This document shows positions 1-7,353 of a stretch of 15,373 nt of DNA, in pieces. A model generated the notes under the pieces. The model was not told the DNA's origin and made no database searches. It worked only from the letters and a program-made list of their open reading frames with translations. Positions within the stretch are counted from its first letter, which is position 1; every line of letters begins with the position of its first letter. A program made the position numbers and the translations under genes. The stretch comes from Bacillota bacterium (GTDB lineage: Bacteria; Bacillota; Clostridia; Lachnospirales; Lachnospiraceae), in assembly GCA_023428885.1 (NCBI GenBank), contig JAEYWQ010000418.1, forward strand, positions 1 to 15,373, read 5' to 3'.

Positions 1-101
1 GTCTAGATGTGAGCCTTGAAAATCAAAAGAAACAAATAAATGTAAAGATGATACTCGAGAATCTCTTTTTATTGGTGCGTTTCGCAATTACCTATTATCA
101 T
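1..101. other. Non-coding tail after the Imm11-like gene
   Basis: No gene is supported here. On the minus strand an ATG overlaps the stop of the preceding gene (TAAATG) but opens only a 10-codon frame, which I treat as noise. A short self-complementary patch (CTCGAG with flanking GAGATTCTC) near 53-66 is followed by no convincing T-run, so I do not call a terminator. The next gene of the locus must lie beyond the left edge. Confidence 0.5.
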
Positions 102-626
102 TTATATTAGACGAACATTTTCATACAAAACTCCATAAACCTTATACTTCATCAGACCTTCTAATAAATCTTCTCTTAGAATTACATTTCTAGTATTTAG
201 CCCATCTAAATAAAAAATAGCTTTATCTGGAATTTTACTTTTTATAAGGCAACAGTTCGATATCCTACTTCGATCCTGGTTAATCACACTGCTTTCATGC
301 AAACAATCCACCCATGGAAGTAGCGGAAGAAAATATTGATTCACCTTTCCATGTTTTCTCTCAACAGCAATCATTTGCTTCCATTCTAGATTAGGTTCAA
401 AGATACTGGTTATCTTCATGGTTAGTTTTGATAATAAAAATAATGGATTGTTAATAATATCAACAAAATCAAGCTGTTCATTCGTGCTTACCTCAAGTAG
501 GGTGCGGTAAGGTATCTTCCAATAATCTTGTTTCATCAAAGCACGCTCATCGAACTGTTGAAATAAATTAAGAAACTGTGGCTTGTTACAGCATCTTTTA
601 TTATCTCTAATTAAAAGATAGTTCAT
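102..626 (-). CDS. Imm11-like (DUF1629-like) protein of the VgrG locus
   Basis: A soluble 174-aa protein with no signal peptide or membrane segment. From about residue 60 to the end its layout resembles the Imm11/DUF1629 family: PL..SKL near 61-68, VDCLHESS at 106-113, an IFYLDGL strand at 137-143, then VILREDLLEGL (148-158) and a closing GVLYENV (165-171). Imm11 proteins are found beside polymorphic toxins and T6SS-type spikes, where immunity is assumed; the exact role is often unproven. It is the last visible gene of the spike unit, 43 bp after the 208-aa gene. The ATG is preceded by a strong AAGGGGGG site. A perfect inverted repeat stands just 5' of that site and may tune its translation. 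A Cys pair (12-13) and a second one (125-126) are unexplained. The family call rests on remembered pattern only; it could instead be a spike accessory protein. Confidence 0.5.
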   Translation of the reverse strand: MNYLLIRDNKRCCNKPQFLNLFQQFDERALMKQDYWKIPYRTLLEVSTNEQLDFVDIINNPLFLLSKLTMKITSIFEPNLEWKQMIAVERKHGKVNQYFLPLLPWVDCLHESSVINQDRSRISNCCLIKSKIPDKAIFYLDGLNTRNVILREDLLEGLMKYKVYGVLYENVRLI

Positions 627-637
627 ATTCCCCCCTT

Positions 638-668
638 GAATAATGATTTTGTAACAAAATCATTATTC
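638..668 (-). promoter_or_regulatory. Perfect inverted repeat between stop codon and ribosome binding site
   Basis: Fourteen bases at 638-651 are exactly complementary to 655-668, with a 3-base loop. The repeat fills the gap between the TAA of the 208-aa gene (670-672) and the G-rich ribosome binding site of the 174-aa gene. No T-run follows on the minus strand, so it is not a classical terminator. It more likely stabilises or punctuates the mRNA, or controls access to the downstream site. Confidence 0.6.
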
Positions 669-669
669 C

Positions 670-1296
670 TTAATAAAAAGATTCCTCACCTGTGATTTGA
701 TAAACTACTTCTCCCTCTTCCAGGTACTCACCAAATGTAATCGTTACTGGATTACTTACGCAAATTCTCTCATAGGTATCAATCTTATAGAATAATTCTA
801 CTAAATTCTGCAGGTAATCCAGTACGATAATGCAATACGCTAATAAGTACTCTCTTTTCAATCGAAGCCAAATCTCATCCGACACTTGAATGAACTTACT
901 CTTAATTTGCTTTTCTAAGTATGCCATATTAGGTTCATAATACTTCATGACGCAATTACAGTCCCAATCTGAACTACATTGATTTACATCAAGGGGGCCT
1001 TTTTCATCGTAAGCATAGATTATAAATGGGTGAGAATTGGTAACACAATAGGACTGCATATAGTAGATGCCAATCCTTATGATTTCACCTTTCCTTTCTT
1101 CCCCTTGTAAGCTTTCCACTTCAAGATACAGTTTCTCAAGTACCTGACAGAAATCATCAATCTCATAATCCACCTTATCTTCCTCTTCAAAGTAGTTACT
1201 TAATTCCTTCATACACCTTTCAATCTGTTGCTGCACAATATCATCTGCGTATGCCTTGACTTCATCATATTCAGCTCTTTTTATATAGACTCCCAT
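670..1296 (-). CDS. Unrecognised acidic protein downstream of the VgrG-like spike
   Basis: A 208-aa soluble protein of unknown family. The N-terminal third is highly acidic and probably helical (EEEDKVDYEIDD around 37-48). A Cys cluster (C107, C113, C115) follows in the middle, and a helical stretch at 142-172 is rich in Leu and Tyr. The N-terminus (GVYIKRAEYDEV) is shared with no family I can name. ATG start at 1294-1296 with GGGAG seven bases upstream. It lies 14 bp after the spike gene stop, so it is almost certainly co-transcribed and probably works with it. An adaptor or effector-loading role would fit, but this is inference from position alone. An iron-sulfur or zinc site from the three Cys residues is possible but unproven. 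Confidence 0.7.
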   Translation of the reverse strand: MGVYIKRAEYDEVKAYADDIVQQQIERCMKELSNYFEEEDKVDYEIDDFCQVLEKLYLEVESLQGEERKGEIIRIGIYYMQSYCVTNSHPFIIYAYDEKGPLDVNQCSSDWDCNCVMKYYEPNMAYLEKQIKSKFIQVSDEIWLRLKREYLLAYCIIVLDYLQNLVELFYKIDTYERICVSNPVTITFGEYLEEGEVVYQITGEESFY

Positions 1297-1310
1297 CTTA
1301 GTTCTCCCTC

Positions 1311-2759
1311 TTATGCCTGATCTTGTACTTTTAACTTTCCACCAGATAGTACCATTTCGTTATTTTCCATGATTAATTTATTGGTAACATTCTGAGCAGC
1401 CTCAAGTGTAGTTTTGGCTGCCAGATAAATTGAATCATCACTTGTGATCTCAATGATATCTTTGGCTTTTATATAGATTCCTCTATCACTTTCAATCGTA
1501 ATTCCTTGTGTATCATCTAAGGTTACGCTTAGTCCTTCTTTGCTTTTTATTTTTAGGTAATCCCTGGAGAAAATAATCTCTTTCTTATATTTATTCGAAA
1601 TTACTTTGGTATCAGGGTCAGAACGAGGTGGCGTACTATCTTGTAACCCTTGACTCGTGTCATGACTACTTGTTTGTGATACTTCCAAATGAACCGAACT
1701 AATCACATATGCTTCCTCTTCTTCCTTTGACGGAAAGTATAATCGGACATTGTCTCCTATTTCCGGCATACAATACCAGCCCGTACCATCTGGCGAAGAA
1801 TAAATCGTTGAGTAAAGGAACCATTTTTCCTTAAGTAATGAATTATTACTTAATTGGTCTGCATCAACTACAATTTTTACCTTATCACCGCCGATGGACG
1901 TGATTTTTCCTCTTAATGATGCTCCTGCTATCTTGGTATTATAGGTTTTAACAGTCTTGTATCCCTTCTTTGTCCGTAGCTCATACTCACTTACAAGTTC
2001 TCCATGACTTAACTTTGCCTCTAGCCCATAGACATACAGTTCCTGATCTACTTCTTTCAATTTTACCTTAGAGCCAATTGGATAATACTGTCTGCTAGTT
2101 ACCAGATAGGAAACCGAATCTATTAGCTGCTGACTAGCTGAGGCTTCTTTGAATTCACCAATACGGTGTTTTATTCCCAACTTGCTACACTCCAGATGAT
2201 TCCCACTGCTTTGCGCGCTAATACCAATTCTACATCCTCCCTGTGTACTTGATATAATTGGATATACTACTTCATTTAATCGAGATGAAGTTCTACATAG
2301 AAATTCCCAATCCGTTTCCTCATATTGTACAATCATTGTGCCAATTGGTTGATTACCAGTTTCACTTTGAACAGTTATGTTGTTCACCGTTGATATATCG
2401 TTAAATATCTGCTGGTATGATGTGTTCACGTCTTGTATTGTCCTTGTCTTTCTTTGACTATGTAATTGTCTTGTATCTGAAACTAATGTCAGCTCAAGCC
2501 AGTGTAACTCTCCCTCGATGAGGACATTAGTACTGTATACAATTCCACTAAAAACAATTTCTCCTTGATCATGATTTGAATACCCAATCAGATAATACCT
2601 TTGGTCTGTTAACCCTAGTTTTCGTGATGATTCGATCGAACTTTCTGATAATACACCAGCAATCTTTGCATATGCATGATCATTTACTTTTTGTGTTATC
2701 TCACAGGACTCAATTAAAAATCCATCCAACCCCTTTAGTCTTATTCTTGTCAACAGCAT
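1311..2759 (-). CDS. VgrG / phage GpD-like spike protein
   Basis: A 482-aa protein with the architecture of contractile-injection spikes (VgrG, Pvc8, phage gp27-gp5). Residues 1-265 look like the GpD/gp27 hub, with the signature YEETDWEFLCR at 146-156. Residues 282-358 look like the gp5 OB-fold, with DGTGWYCMPEIGDNVRLYFP at 324-343. Residues 385-482 form short alternating beta repeats (LKIKSKEGLSVTLDD, GIYIKAKDIIEITSDDS), as in the needle beta-helix. In known systems a trimer of this protein caps the tube and carries effectors. The ATG at 2757-2759 has GGGAGGGGA upstream and overlaps the DcrB-like gene by 10 bp, which implies translational coupling. A Pro/Ser/Asp-rich linker (about 360-386) joins OB-fold and needle. 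No sheath or tube gene is visible, so the delivery machine, if any, is encoded elsewhere. Confidence 0.85.
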   Translation of the reverse strand: MLLTRIRLKGLDGFLIESCEITQKVNDHAYAKIAGVLSESSIESSRKLGLTDQRYYLIGYSNHDQGEIVFSGIVYSTNVLIEGELHWLELTLVSDTRQLHSQRKTRTIQDVNTSYQQIFNDISTVNNITVQSETGNQPIGTMIVQYEETDWEFLCRTSSRLNEVVYPIISSTQGGCRIGISAQSSGNHLECSKLGIKHRIGEFKEASASQQLIDSVSYLVTSRQYYPIGSKVKLKEVDQELYVYGLEAKLSHGELVSEYELRTKKGYKTVKTYNTKIAGASLRGKITSIGGDKVKIVVDADQLSNNSLLKEKWFLYSTIYSSPDGTGWYCMPEIGDNVRLYFPSKEEEEAYVISSVHLEVSQTSSHDTSQGLQDSTPPRSDPDTKVISNKYKKEIIFSRDYLKIKSKEGLSVTLDDTQGITIESDRGIYIKAKDIIEITSDDSIYLAAKTTLEAAQNVTNKLIMENNEMVLSGGKLKVQDQA

Positions 2760-3352
2760 TTTCTCCCCTCCCTTTTTTCAATGCTAATTGAACTAAATAT
2801 CTGTAATGCAACTTCTTTCCAAATATCTCCCTCGGAAGCTTTACTATTAATAACAATATGTAATAACTGATCTCCAACTGACATGCAACCTACCATATTG
2901 TACATTTGACCATCCAAAACATAGGAAATATAGTCAAACCAGCCAAGTGGTAACTTACTACCATTATCACCAGTCACTATTTCAATCATATCTTTCTCAA
3001 AGAAAATATTTGAAGGTTGCGTATTATGTAAAATAGTTTTAAATGTATCCCGCATATCTAGAATGTTTTTCCCTCTCAAATCTACAGGTAACAGATTCAT
3101 TAACACATTAACCTCACCAGTTAAGCTCATTTTCATGATTTGCGGCCGGTTTTCGGACGGATACTTTAGTTTGGCTAATTCTAATGGTATGTCAATAAAA
3201 TCGTTTGGTAGATAGATACCTATGATTCCATCAAAAAAAAGTTGCTTTCTAAACTCAACTAGCTTCTCTTTGATGTACATTCCTTGAAAAATATCTCCAG
3301 TTACTTTAGTTTTATAATCGTTTTGTCGTTGAATCACATCTTCATACCTCAT
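2750..3352 (-). CDS. DcrB/EagR-like (DUF1795-type) possible spike chaperone
   Basis: A 200-aa soluble protein. From residue 40 it follows the DcrB/DUF1795 pattern: GIIGIYLPNDFIDIP (42-56), KYPSENRPQI (63-72), a variable centre, LDGQMYNMVGCM (146-157), LLHIVIN (163-169) and a final amphipathic helix with W178. DUF1795 proteins linked to T6SS (EagR/EagT) chaperone the transmembrane parts of effectors onto VgrG, and the gene just before a VgrG-like spike fits that role; this is inference. I chose the ATG at 3350-3352, which has an AGGTGG site seven bases upstream. A TTG 30 bases further up would leave only a few bases of leader after the promoter at 3394-3422 and has no ribosome binding site. 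The C-terminus ends in a Cys pair. First gene of its transcription unit. Confidence 0.65.
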   Translation of the reverse strand: MRYEDVIQRQNDYKTKVTGDIFQGMYIKEKLVEFRKQLFFDGIIGIYLPNDFIDIPLELAKLKYPSENRPQIMKMSLTGEVNVLMNLLPVDLRGKNILDMRDTFKTILHNTQPSNIFFEKDMIEIVTGDNGSKLPLGWFDYISYVLDGQMYNMVGCMSVGDQLLHIVINSKASEGDIWKEVALQIFSSISIEKREGRKCC

Positions 3353-3393
3353 ACATAACCACCTCGTCCATTTTAATAACAAATCCTTTATCT

Positions 3394-3422
3394 ATTCTAC
3401 CAAAATATGTATATAAATACAA
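3394..3422 (-). promoter_or_regulatory. Sigma-A-type promoter of the spike unit
   Basis: On the minus strand: -35 TTGTAT (3417-3422), a 17-bp spacer, and -10 TAGAAT (3394-3399) preceded by TGG, an extended -10. Predicted transcription starts near 3387, about 35 bases before the ATG at 3352. It separates the DcrB-VgrG unit from the two genes upstream. Confidence 0.7.
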
Positions 3423-3485
3423 TTATTTCCCAGTTATAAATTGTTCTTTTTATTCCTTCGGCAAGTCAAATGTAAATATATTTCT

Positions 3486-3502
3486 CAGCACCTATTGTGC
3501 TG
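3486..3502 (-). other. Small hairpin in the 3383-3590 intergenic region
   Basis: CAGCAC and GTGCTG form a perfect 6-bp stem with a 5-base loop, just downstream of the intrinsic terminator. It lacks a T-run, so it could be a backup structure or chance. Confidence 0.3.
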
Positions 3503-3503
3503 G

Positions 3504-3550
3504 AAAAATAAATAAAGCCTGTCATATAGTTTTTAGACTATCTGCAAGCT
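3504..3550 (-). terminator. Intrinsic terminator after the 155-aa gene
   Basis: On the minus strand AGCTTG (3545-3550) pairs with CAGGCT (3516-3521), and ATAGT pairs with ACTAT around a 5-base loop, with small internal mismatches between the two stems. A T-rich run (TTATTTATTTTT, 3504-3515) follows directly. It sits about 40 bp after the stop of the 155-aa gene and ends the upstream unit. Confidence 0.65.
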
Positions 3551-3590
3551 CTATCGTGAGTATGTCTTTACTCTTTTTTGATATTTATAT

Positions 3591-4058
3591 TTAATCCACT
3601 AATATCGCTCTTCTTTCTCTTGGATTATTACCTAATCTTCCGATTCCTCCCCCAGAACCTAGCTTCAGAATCTGTAATAATCCCTGAAATAGTTCCTGTT
3701 TACTCAGTAACTTTTTTTGCTCTGGAAGTCTGCAATGAATATAATTGGAGATTGCACTAAGACTTAAAGAAGAGCCATTCATTCCATAAATCTGCTGACA
3801 AAACATCATATCCAGAGGGTTCTTTTCTCTTTGTTGCATCATCTCATCTGCAAAAGCACGAAGTAATACCGGTGACAAGGTATCCCCATCGTAAGAAGAC
3901 CAATTGGAATGAATGATATTGAGAGTATCATATTCGGTGTTGTAATCCATAAAGTTTTTATATTGATTCCTAAGAATAGCACCCGGCTGGAGACGGAATC
4001 TTGCTAATTCAATACTATGCTGTGTCTCACTAAGATCTTGTGTTATGATGAGTTCCAT
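3591..4058 (-). CDS. Unrecognised 155-aa protein, second gene of the upstream unit
   Basis: A soluble protein with no family I can name. It has a mixed N-terminal half with several Tyr and Asn (NQYKNFMDYNTEYDTL, 31-46), a helical Met-rich stretch (ADEMMQQREKNPLDMMF, 70-86), and a striking Gly-rich, basic tail (LGSGGGIGRLGNNPRERR, 133-150). The ATG at 4056-4058 overlaps the end of the 233-aa gene by 16 bp and has only a weak site before it. Its translation is therefore probably coupled to that gene, and the two products may form a complex. The flexible Gly/Arg tail could bind a partner or nucleic acid, but nothing shows which. Its stop is followed by an intrinsic terminator, so it is not in the same transcript as the spike genes. 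Confidence 0.65.
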   Translation of the reverse strand: MELIITQDLSETQHSIELARFRLQPGAILRNQYKNFMDYNTEYDTLNIIHSNWSSYDGDTLSPVLLRAFADEMMQQREKNPLDMMFCQQIYGMNGSSLSLSAISNYIHCRLPEQKKLLSKQELFQGLLQILKLGSGGGIGRLGNNPRERRAILVD

Positions 4059-4744
4059 ACCTTCAGTTCACCATTTTCCCCCATTGTAAGCATACCAATA
4101 GATAATGGAGAATCATTCTTCTTATTTTTTGAGCCCGTAAGAACTAATCTTGTCTTGATATCCTCAATGGCAAGTGGTAGCATAGCCATAACATTATTAT
4201 AGTTTTGGCTTGCTTCTTCAAACTTTAAGTTTAGCTTGTCTCCAATATCTAATTTCTTTGGATCCTCGTCATCTAGCTCTTCATATTTTTCATAGAGATA
4301 ATGAATTTCTTTTCTTGCTTGTCTAATATCATTCATTACTTTCTTGGGTGAAATCATATCAAGAACATTTTCAAACTTAAAGTCTACATTGATCAAGCCT
4401 TGTGATTTCTTAGTAACAATGATGGTGCATAACATATTGAGGAAATCATTCTGTCGATTTAACGGGATCTCTGTAATATATGCTTCAGGAATATTCGTTG
4501 GTTTATCCAAGGTATATAATATGTTCTGGTTTGCTGCATTATAAAAAGAATATACTACTGGTGAAAACTTCTCCAAAAATTCATCAAAGCTCCTAACAAA
4601 TAAATTCTGATTAATATCCTTTATTGTTTCATCGCTAAGGCTTTCAAGTCCATTGGCATCTCCAATTAATGTAAGTAAGTTATGCTTTTCAGGATTTATT
4701 TCTTCGAAAAACATTGTTCGATTGGTTTGATTAATAATATCCAC
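4043..4744 (-). CDS. Unrecognised 233-aa protein, first gene of the upstream unit
   Basis: A soluble protein of unknown family without signal peptide or membrane helix. The middle (about 85-130) is a mixed alpha/beta stretch. Residues 131-200 look helical and charged, with coiled-coil potential (MNDIRQARKEIHYLYEKYEELDDEDPKK from 137). The last 30 residues (SIGMLTMGENGELKVW) read like two short strands. I take the GTG at 4742-4744 as start because GGGAG lies eight bases upstream and no better in-frame codon is seen. It overlaps the 155-aa gene, so the two are probably partners. The gap to mvaK2 is 106 bp and holds at best a weak promoter, so read-through from the mevalonate operon is possible. 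Membership in the spike system is inferred from neighbourhood only. Confidence 0.7.
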   Translation of the reverse strand: MDIINQTNRTMFFEEINPEKHNLLTLIGDANGLESLSDETIKDINQNLFVRSFDEFLEKFSPVVYSFYNAANQNILYTLDKPTNIPEAYITEIPLNRQNDFLNMLCTIIVTKKSQGLINVDFKFENVLDMISPKKVMNDIRQARKEIHYLYEKYEELDDEDPKKLDIGDKLNLKFEEASQNYNNVMAMLPLAIEDIKTRLVLTGSKNKKNDSPLSIGMLTMGENGELKVWNSS

Positions 4745-4765
4745 TGTACAGCTCCCTCTCTTCCT

Positions 4766-4833
4766 CGTATTATGTTTTGGGATTTTTTGTCAATAATGTA
4801 CTAATTACAGTATTCAGTATAATGCGACTGAAT
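4766..4833 (-). promoter_or_regulatory. Inter-operon region with weak promoter and small inverted repeat
   Basis: Two signals lie between mvaK2 and the 233-aa gene. One is a consensus TTGACA (4788-4793), but its best -10 choices are poorly spaced (AATACG at 16 bp, CATAAT at 13 bp). The other is a perfect 7-bp inverted repeat (4812-4818 with 4827-4833) without a T-run. Neither is convincing, so the end of the mevalonate transcript is not clear. Confidence 0.3.
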
Positions 4834-4850
4834 TGAATAAAAATTCTACC

Positions 4851-5957
4851 CTAGTTTATCTTTATAAGCCCTCCCTCAGAGATTTCCAGATCCAAAGGTA
4901 CAATCCCAGCTTGCTTCCATTCCTCTTCCAAATCCTTGCTCTTATTGCCCTCCCTCAAAAAGGCGATTCCACAATCTCCAACGCCAGCACCCGAGAATTT
5001 ACTCTTACCATACCGATCAGCAATATCGCATAGTGTTTTAATCTCTTTTGTCTCTAACTGAATTTGGGAAATGTTACTTAAGACTTGTAATGCAATTCGA
5101 TTCAAATGAACTGCATCAAGAATCCCTGCTTCCTCCTTTAATTCACAAGCCTTGACAAATTCAAGGGTGGCAGCCTTACTAAGTTCTAAAAAGCCTTCAT
5201 ATAACTTTGTTTCCCTCTTTTGAAAAGCTTCTATTCTCTCTACCAGAGGAGAGGTTTTCACACTATGCTTCGTCCAGCCTACCAGTAAACTAAGATTAGC
5301 AGGTGGGATTATTTTTTCAATACATAAGTTTGGCCAGATGCTAGAAACAAGTTTAACTAAGCTTACTTTTTCATCCTTTATTTTGTGGATTAACCATGCT
5401 AAATCATAACGGTAATAACATAGCCATCCCCCGTATATGGCTGCTGCAATATCTGCCCCTGAACCATTCCCTTGGCATTTCAGATGCGCTAGACAAGCTA
5501 ACTTATATAAGACTAACTTCTCTTTTTCAGGATCCTGATCATGAAAAGCCAAAATAGCACTAATTACTCCAACTACAATTGCAGCACTGGAACCGAGACC
5601 ATACTTTTTACCGCTTAAGATGTCATTCAGCCCATTTTGTATCTGAAGATGAAAAGGAATGATTACCTGCTCTTTTTCTTTTAGGAATTGACAAGCGATC
5701 TCTATAGCTGCCTTGATAAAGGAATATTTTTCGCCTTTTAGTCCTAATACTCTTCCATCGTCATTCAATCTCCAAGTAACTTCAGACAAATTAGAGGATA
5801 GGTCGTAAAGTTGATAGCATTCGCTTGAATGAATTCTTATGGTAACATATCGATTCACGGCAATCACGATGGCTGGATATCCAGTGGATAAGATAGCATA
5901 TTCCCCCGCAATCATTAATTTTCCTGGTACCTTTATGGTTACATTCGCTCGATTCAT
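4851..5957 (-). CDS. mvaK2: Phosphomevalonate kinase
   Basis: A cytosolic GHMP-family kinase that phosphorylates 5-phosphomevalonate to 5-diphosphomevalonate, the second step of the lower mevalonate pathway. Length (368 aa) is usual for bacterial enzymes. Visible motifs are PGKLMIAGEYAIL at 11-23 (substrate motif 1), KYGLGSSAA at 118-126 (ATP-binding glycine loop), GNGSGADIAAAIYGGW at 163-178 (typical of phosphomevalonate kinases and separating it from mvaK1) and SGAGVGDCGI at 322-331 (motif 3). ATG start at 5955-5957 with a GGTGAGGAA site. It is the last gene of the operon, 45 bp after the TctA-like gene. That gap is the largest in the operon, so expression may be partly independent. Confidence 0.93.
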   Translation of the reverse strand: MNRANVTIKVPGKLMIAGEYAILSTGYPAIVIAVNRYVTIRIHSSECYQLYDLSSNLSEVTWRLNDDGRVLGLKGEKYSFIKAAIEIACQFLKEKEQVIIPFHLQIQNGLNDILSGKKYGLGSSAAIVVGVISAILAFHDQDPEKEKLVLYKLACLAHLKCQGNGSGADIAAAIYGGWLCYYRYDLAWLIHKIKDEKVSLVKLVSSIWPNLCIEKIIPPANLSLLVGWTKHSVKTSPLVERIEAFQKRETKLYEGFLELSKAATLEFVKACELKEEAGILDAVHLNRIALQVLSNISQIQLETKEIKTLCDIADRYGKSKFSGAGVGDCGIAFLREGNKSKDLEEEWKQAGIVPLDLEISEGGLIKIN

Positions 5958-6002
5958 TTCCTCACCCTTCCAAACTTTTCTCTATATATTTGATAGAATG
6001 CA

Positions 6003-7352
6003 TCATATTACACCAATTAACCATGGTGCTGAATATAAGATCATAAATAACACTCCATAATTTACACCCATTCGATGTAATACGCCCGATACTAAACCAA
6101 TTAATAGAGTGCCTGCTATATTTACAAAACCAGCATCCATGTATGCCAGTAATAACACAAGACTTATAAAAAGTCCTAAGATAGCCTCGTGTGGTATTTT
6201 TTCAAACACAAAATTGCATATCTTTCTTGAATATCTGACCGCCATAAAATAAGTGATGATTGATGCAATCCCTGCTCCAATTAACGTTCCCCATATAAAA
6301 TCACCCATGCTTAATACATGATGCATATTATGGTTCTGTGTAAATACTGGTTCTGCAATAAACAGAGGATTCGCTGGACCTATAGCCACCGGGGATAAGG
6401 GTATCCCAAGGGCAATTAAAGGAATCAGTGTTCCTGAGATATAGGTGGCTTGAGCCAATGCTTCCATACAAGTAACTGCTAGGGCTGCTCTTTTTATCCT
6501 GTCTTTTTCCCTACTTGCAAATAATTCTCCAAAAAAAATGGTAAGGCCTACGGGACTTAAAAGAAAAATCATACTGCCTATTACAGATGCAACAGCGCTA
6601 TAGCCTATTTCTTTTCTTGATAATATGTGAAAAGGATTTGGAAATCCCTTGATCTTCTCTTCATTTCTTAAACTAATTCTTTTTTTATGATGAATCGTCA
6701 TTTCTTTTCTTTTATCTCTATTCAATAGTTCTAATAAACTTAAAATCGCTGGCCCAATGGTGATAGCAAGAAAGAATGATGTAAATACATTAGTCCCTGG
6801 CTCCACCGCACCGATTACCCAGTAGATATTCCTCAGTCCTTGAATTAACAAGGCAAATGGCAGGATAATTACAAGAGAAATCCAGCGATGTTTACTCATT
6901 AGGGCTAATAAAATAGCACCAAGAAAGAATACTAGATCGCCATATTCTTTGATTGCATTAGCAAATGGTACTAAGGCATTGGCTAATAATAAACTCAAAG
7001 GAATCGATACTAGATTCCCAATAACAGCACCGGAGGCAATTTTACGAATGCTTACATCCGTTAAGCCCTCTCTTTTTAACAATTGAGCATGCTCTACCAT
7101 TGGTGTGGACATAACACCAGCCGGTATACCAGCAACCGAAATTGGAACAGCATCAATTAGTTTACTGGCAACTATGGCTGATATAAAAAAGGCTAATATA
7201 ACGATAGGCTCTAACCCTGTTAACACAAGTATTAAGGTGATAGGAGCAATTGTTGCAGTTTCATCTGCCCCCGGGGTGGCTCCTATAATGGTATATACCA
7301 CTGCTGCCAAAGTAGCCGCCATGATCATTTGAATCAGATATATTAAGTTCAT
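6003..7352 (-). CDS. TctA-like (DUF112) carboxylate transporter permease
   Basis: A 449-aa polytopic membrane protein with roughly ten or more hydrophobic segments. It carries both inverted-repeat signatures of the TctA family. The first is IGATPGADETATIAPITLIL (23-42) followed by the VAGIPAGVMSTP loop (73-84). The second is SGTLIPLIALGIPLSPVAIG (306-325), matching the GxLIPxLxLGIPG motif. TctA is the large membrane subunit of tripartite tricarboxylate transporters, which move citrate and other carboxylates using a binding protein (TctC) and a small subunit (TctB). Neither TctC nor a normal TctB is present here. At 449 aa it is shorter than the usual ~500. The gene starts 1 bp after the small coiled-coil membrane gene, with AAGGAG seven bases before the ATG. 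It sits inside a mevalonate operon, so a mevalonate-like hydroxy acid is a plausible substrate (inference). Confidence 0.75.
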   Translation of the reverse strand: MNLIYLIQMIMAATLAAVVYTIIGATPGADETATIAPITLILVLTGLEPIVILAFFISAIVASKLIDAVPISVAGIPAGVMSTPMVEHAQLLKREGLTDVSIRKIASGAVIGNLVSIPLSLLLANALVPFANAIKEYGDLVFFLGAILLALMSKHRWISLVIILPFALLIQGLRNIYWVIGAVEPGTNVFTSFFLAITIGPAILSLLELLNRDKRKEMTIHHKKRISLRNEEKIKGFPNPFHILSRKEIGYSAVASVIGSMIFLLSPVGLTIFFGELFASREKDRIKRAALAVTCMEALAQATYISGTLIPLIALGIPLSPVAIGPANPLFIAEPVFTQNHNMHHVLSMGDFIWGTLIGAGIASIITYFMAVRYSRKICNFVFEKIPHEAILGLFISLVLLLAYMDAGFVNIAGTLLIGLVSGVLHRMGVNYGVLFMILYSAPWLIGVI

Positions 7353-7353
7353 A

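Noticed and set aside
3353..3382. TTG-initiated 10-residue extension of the DcrB-like protein
   Set aside because: It lies within a few bases of the predicted transcription start and has no ribosome binding site; the ATG at 3352 has both a leader and an AGGTGG site.
4812..4833. Terminator for the mevalonate operon
   Set aside because: The 7-bp stem is AT-rich and not followed by a T-run on the minus strand.
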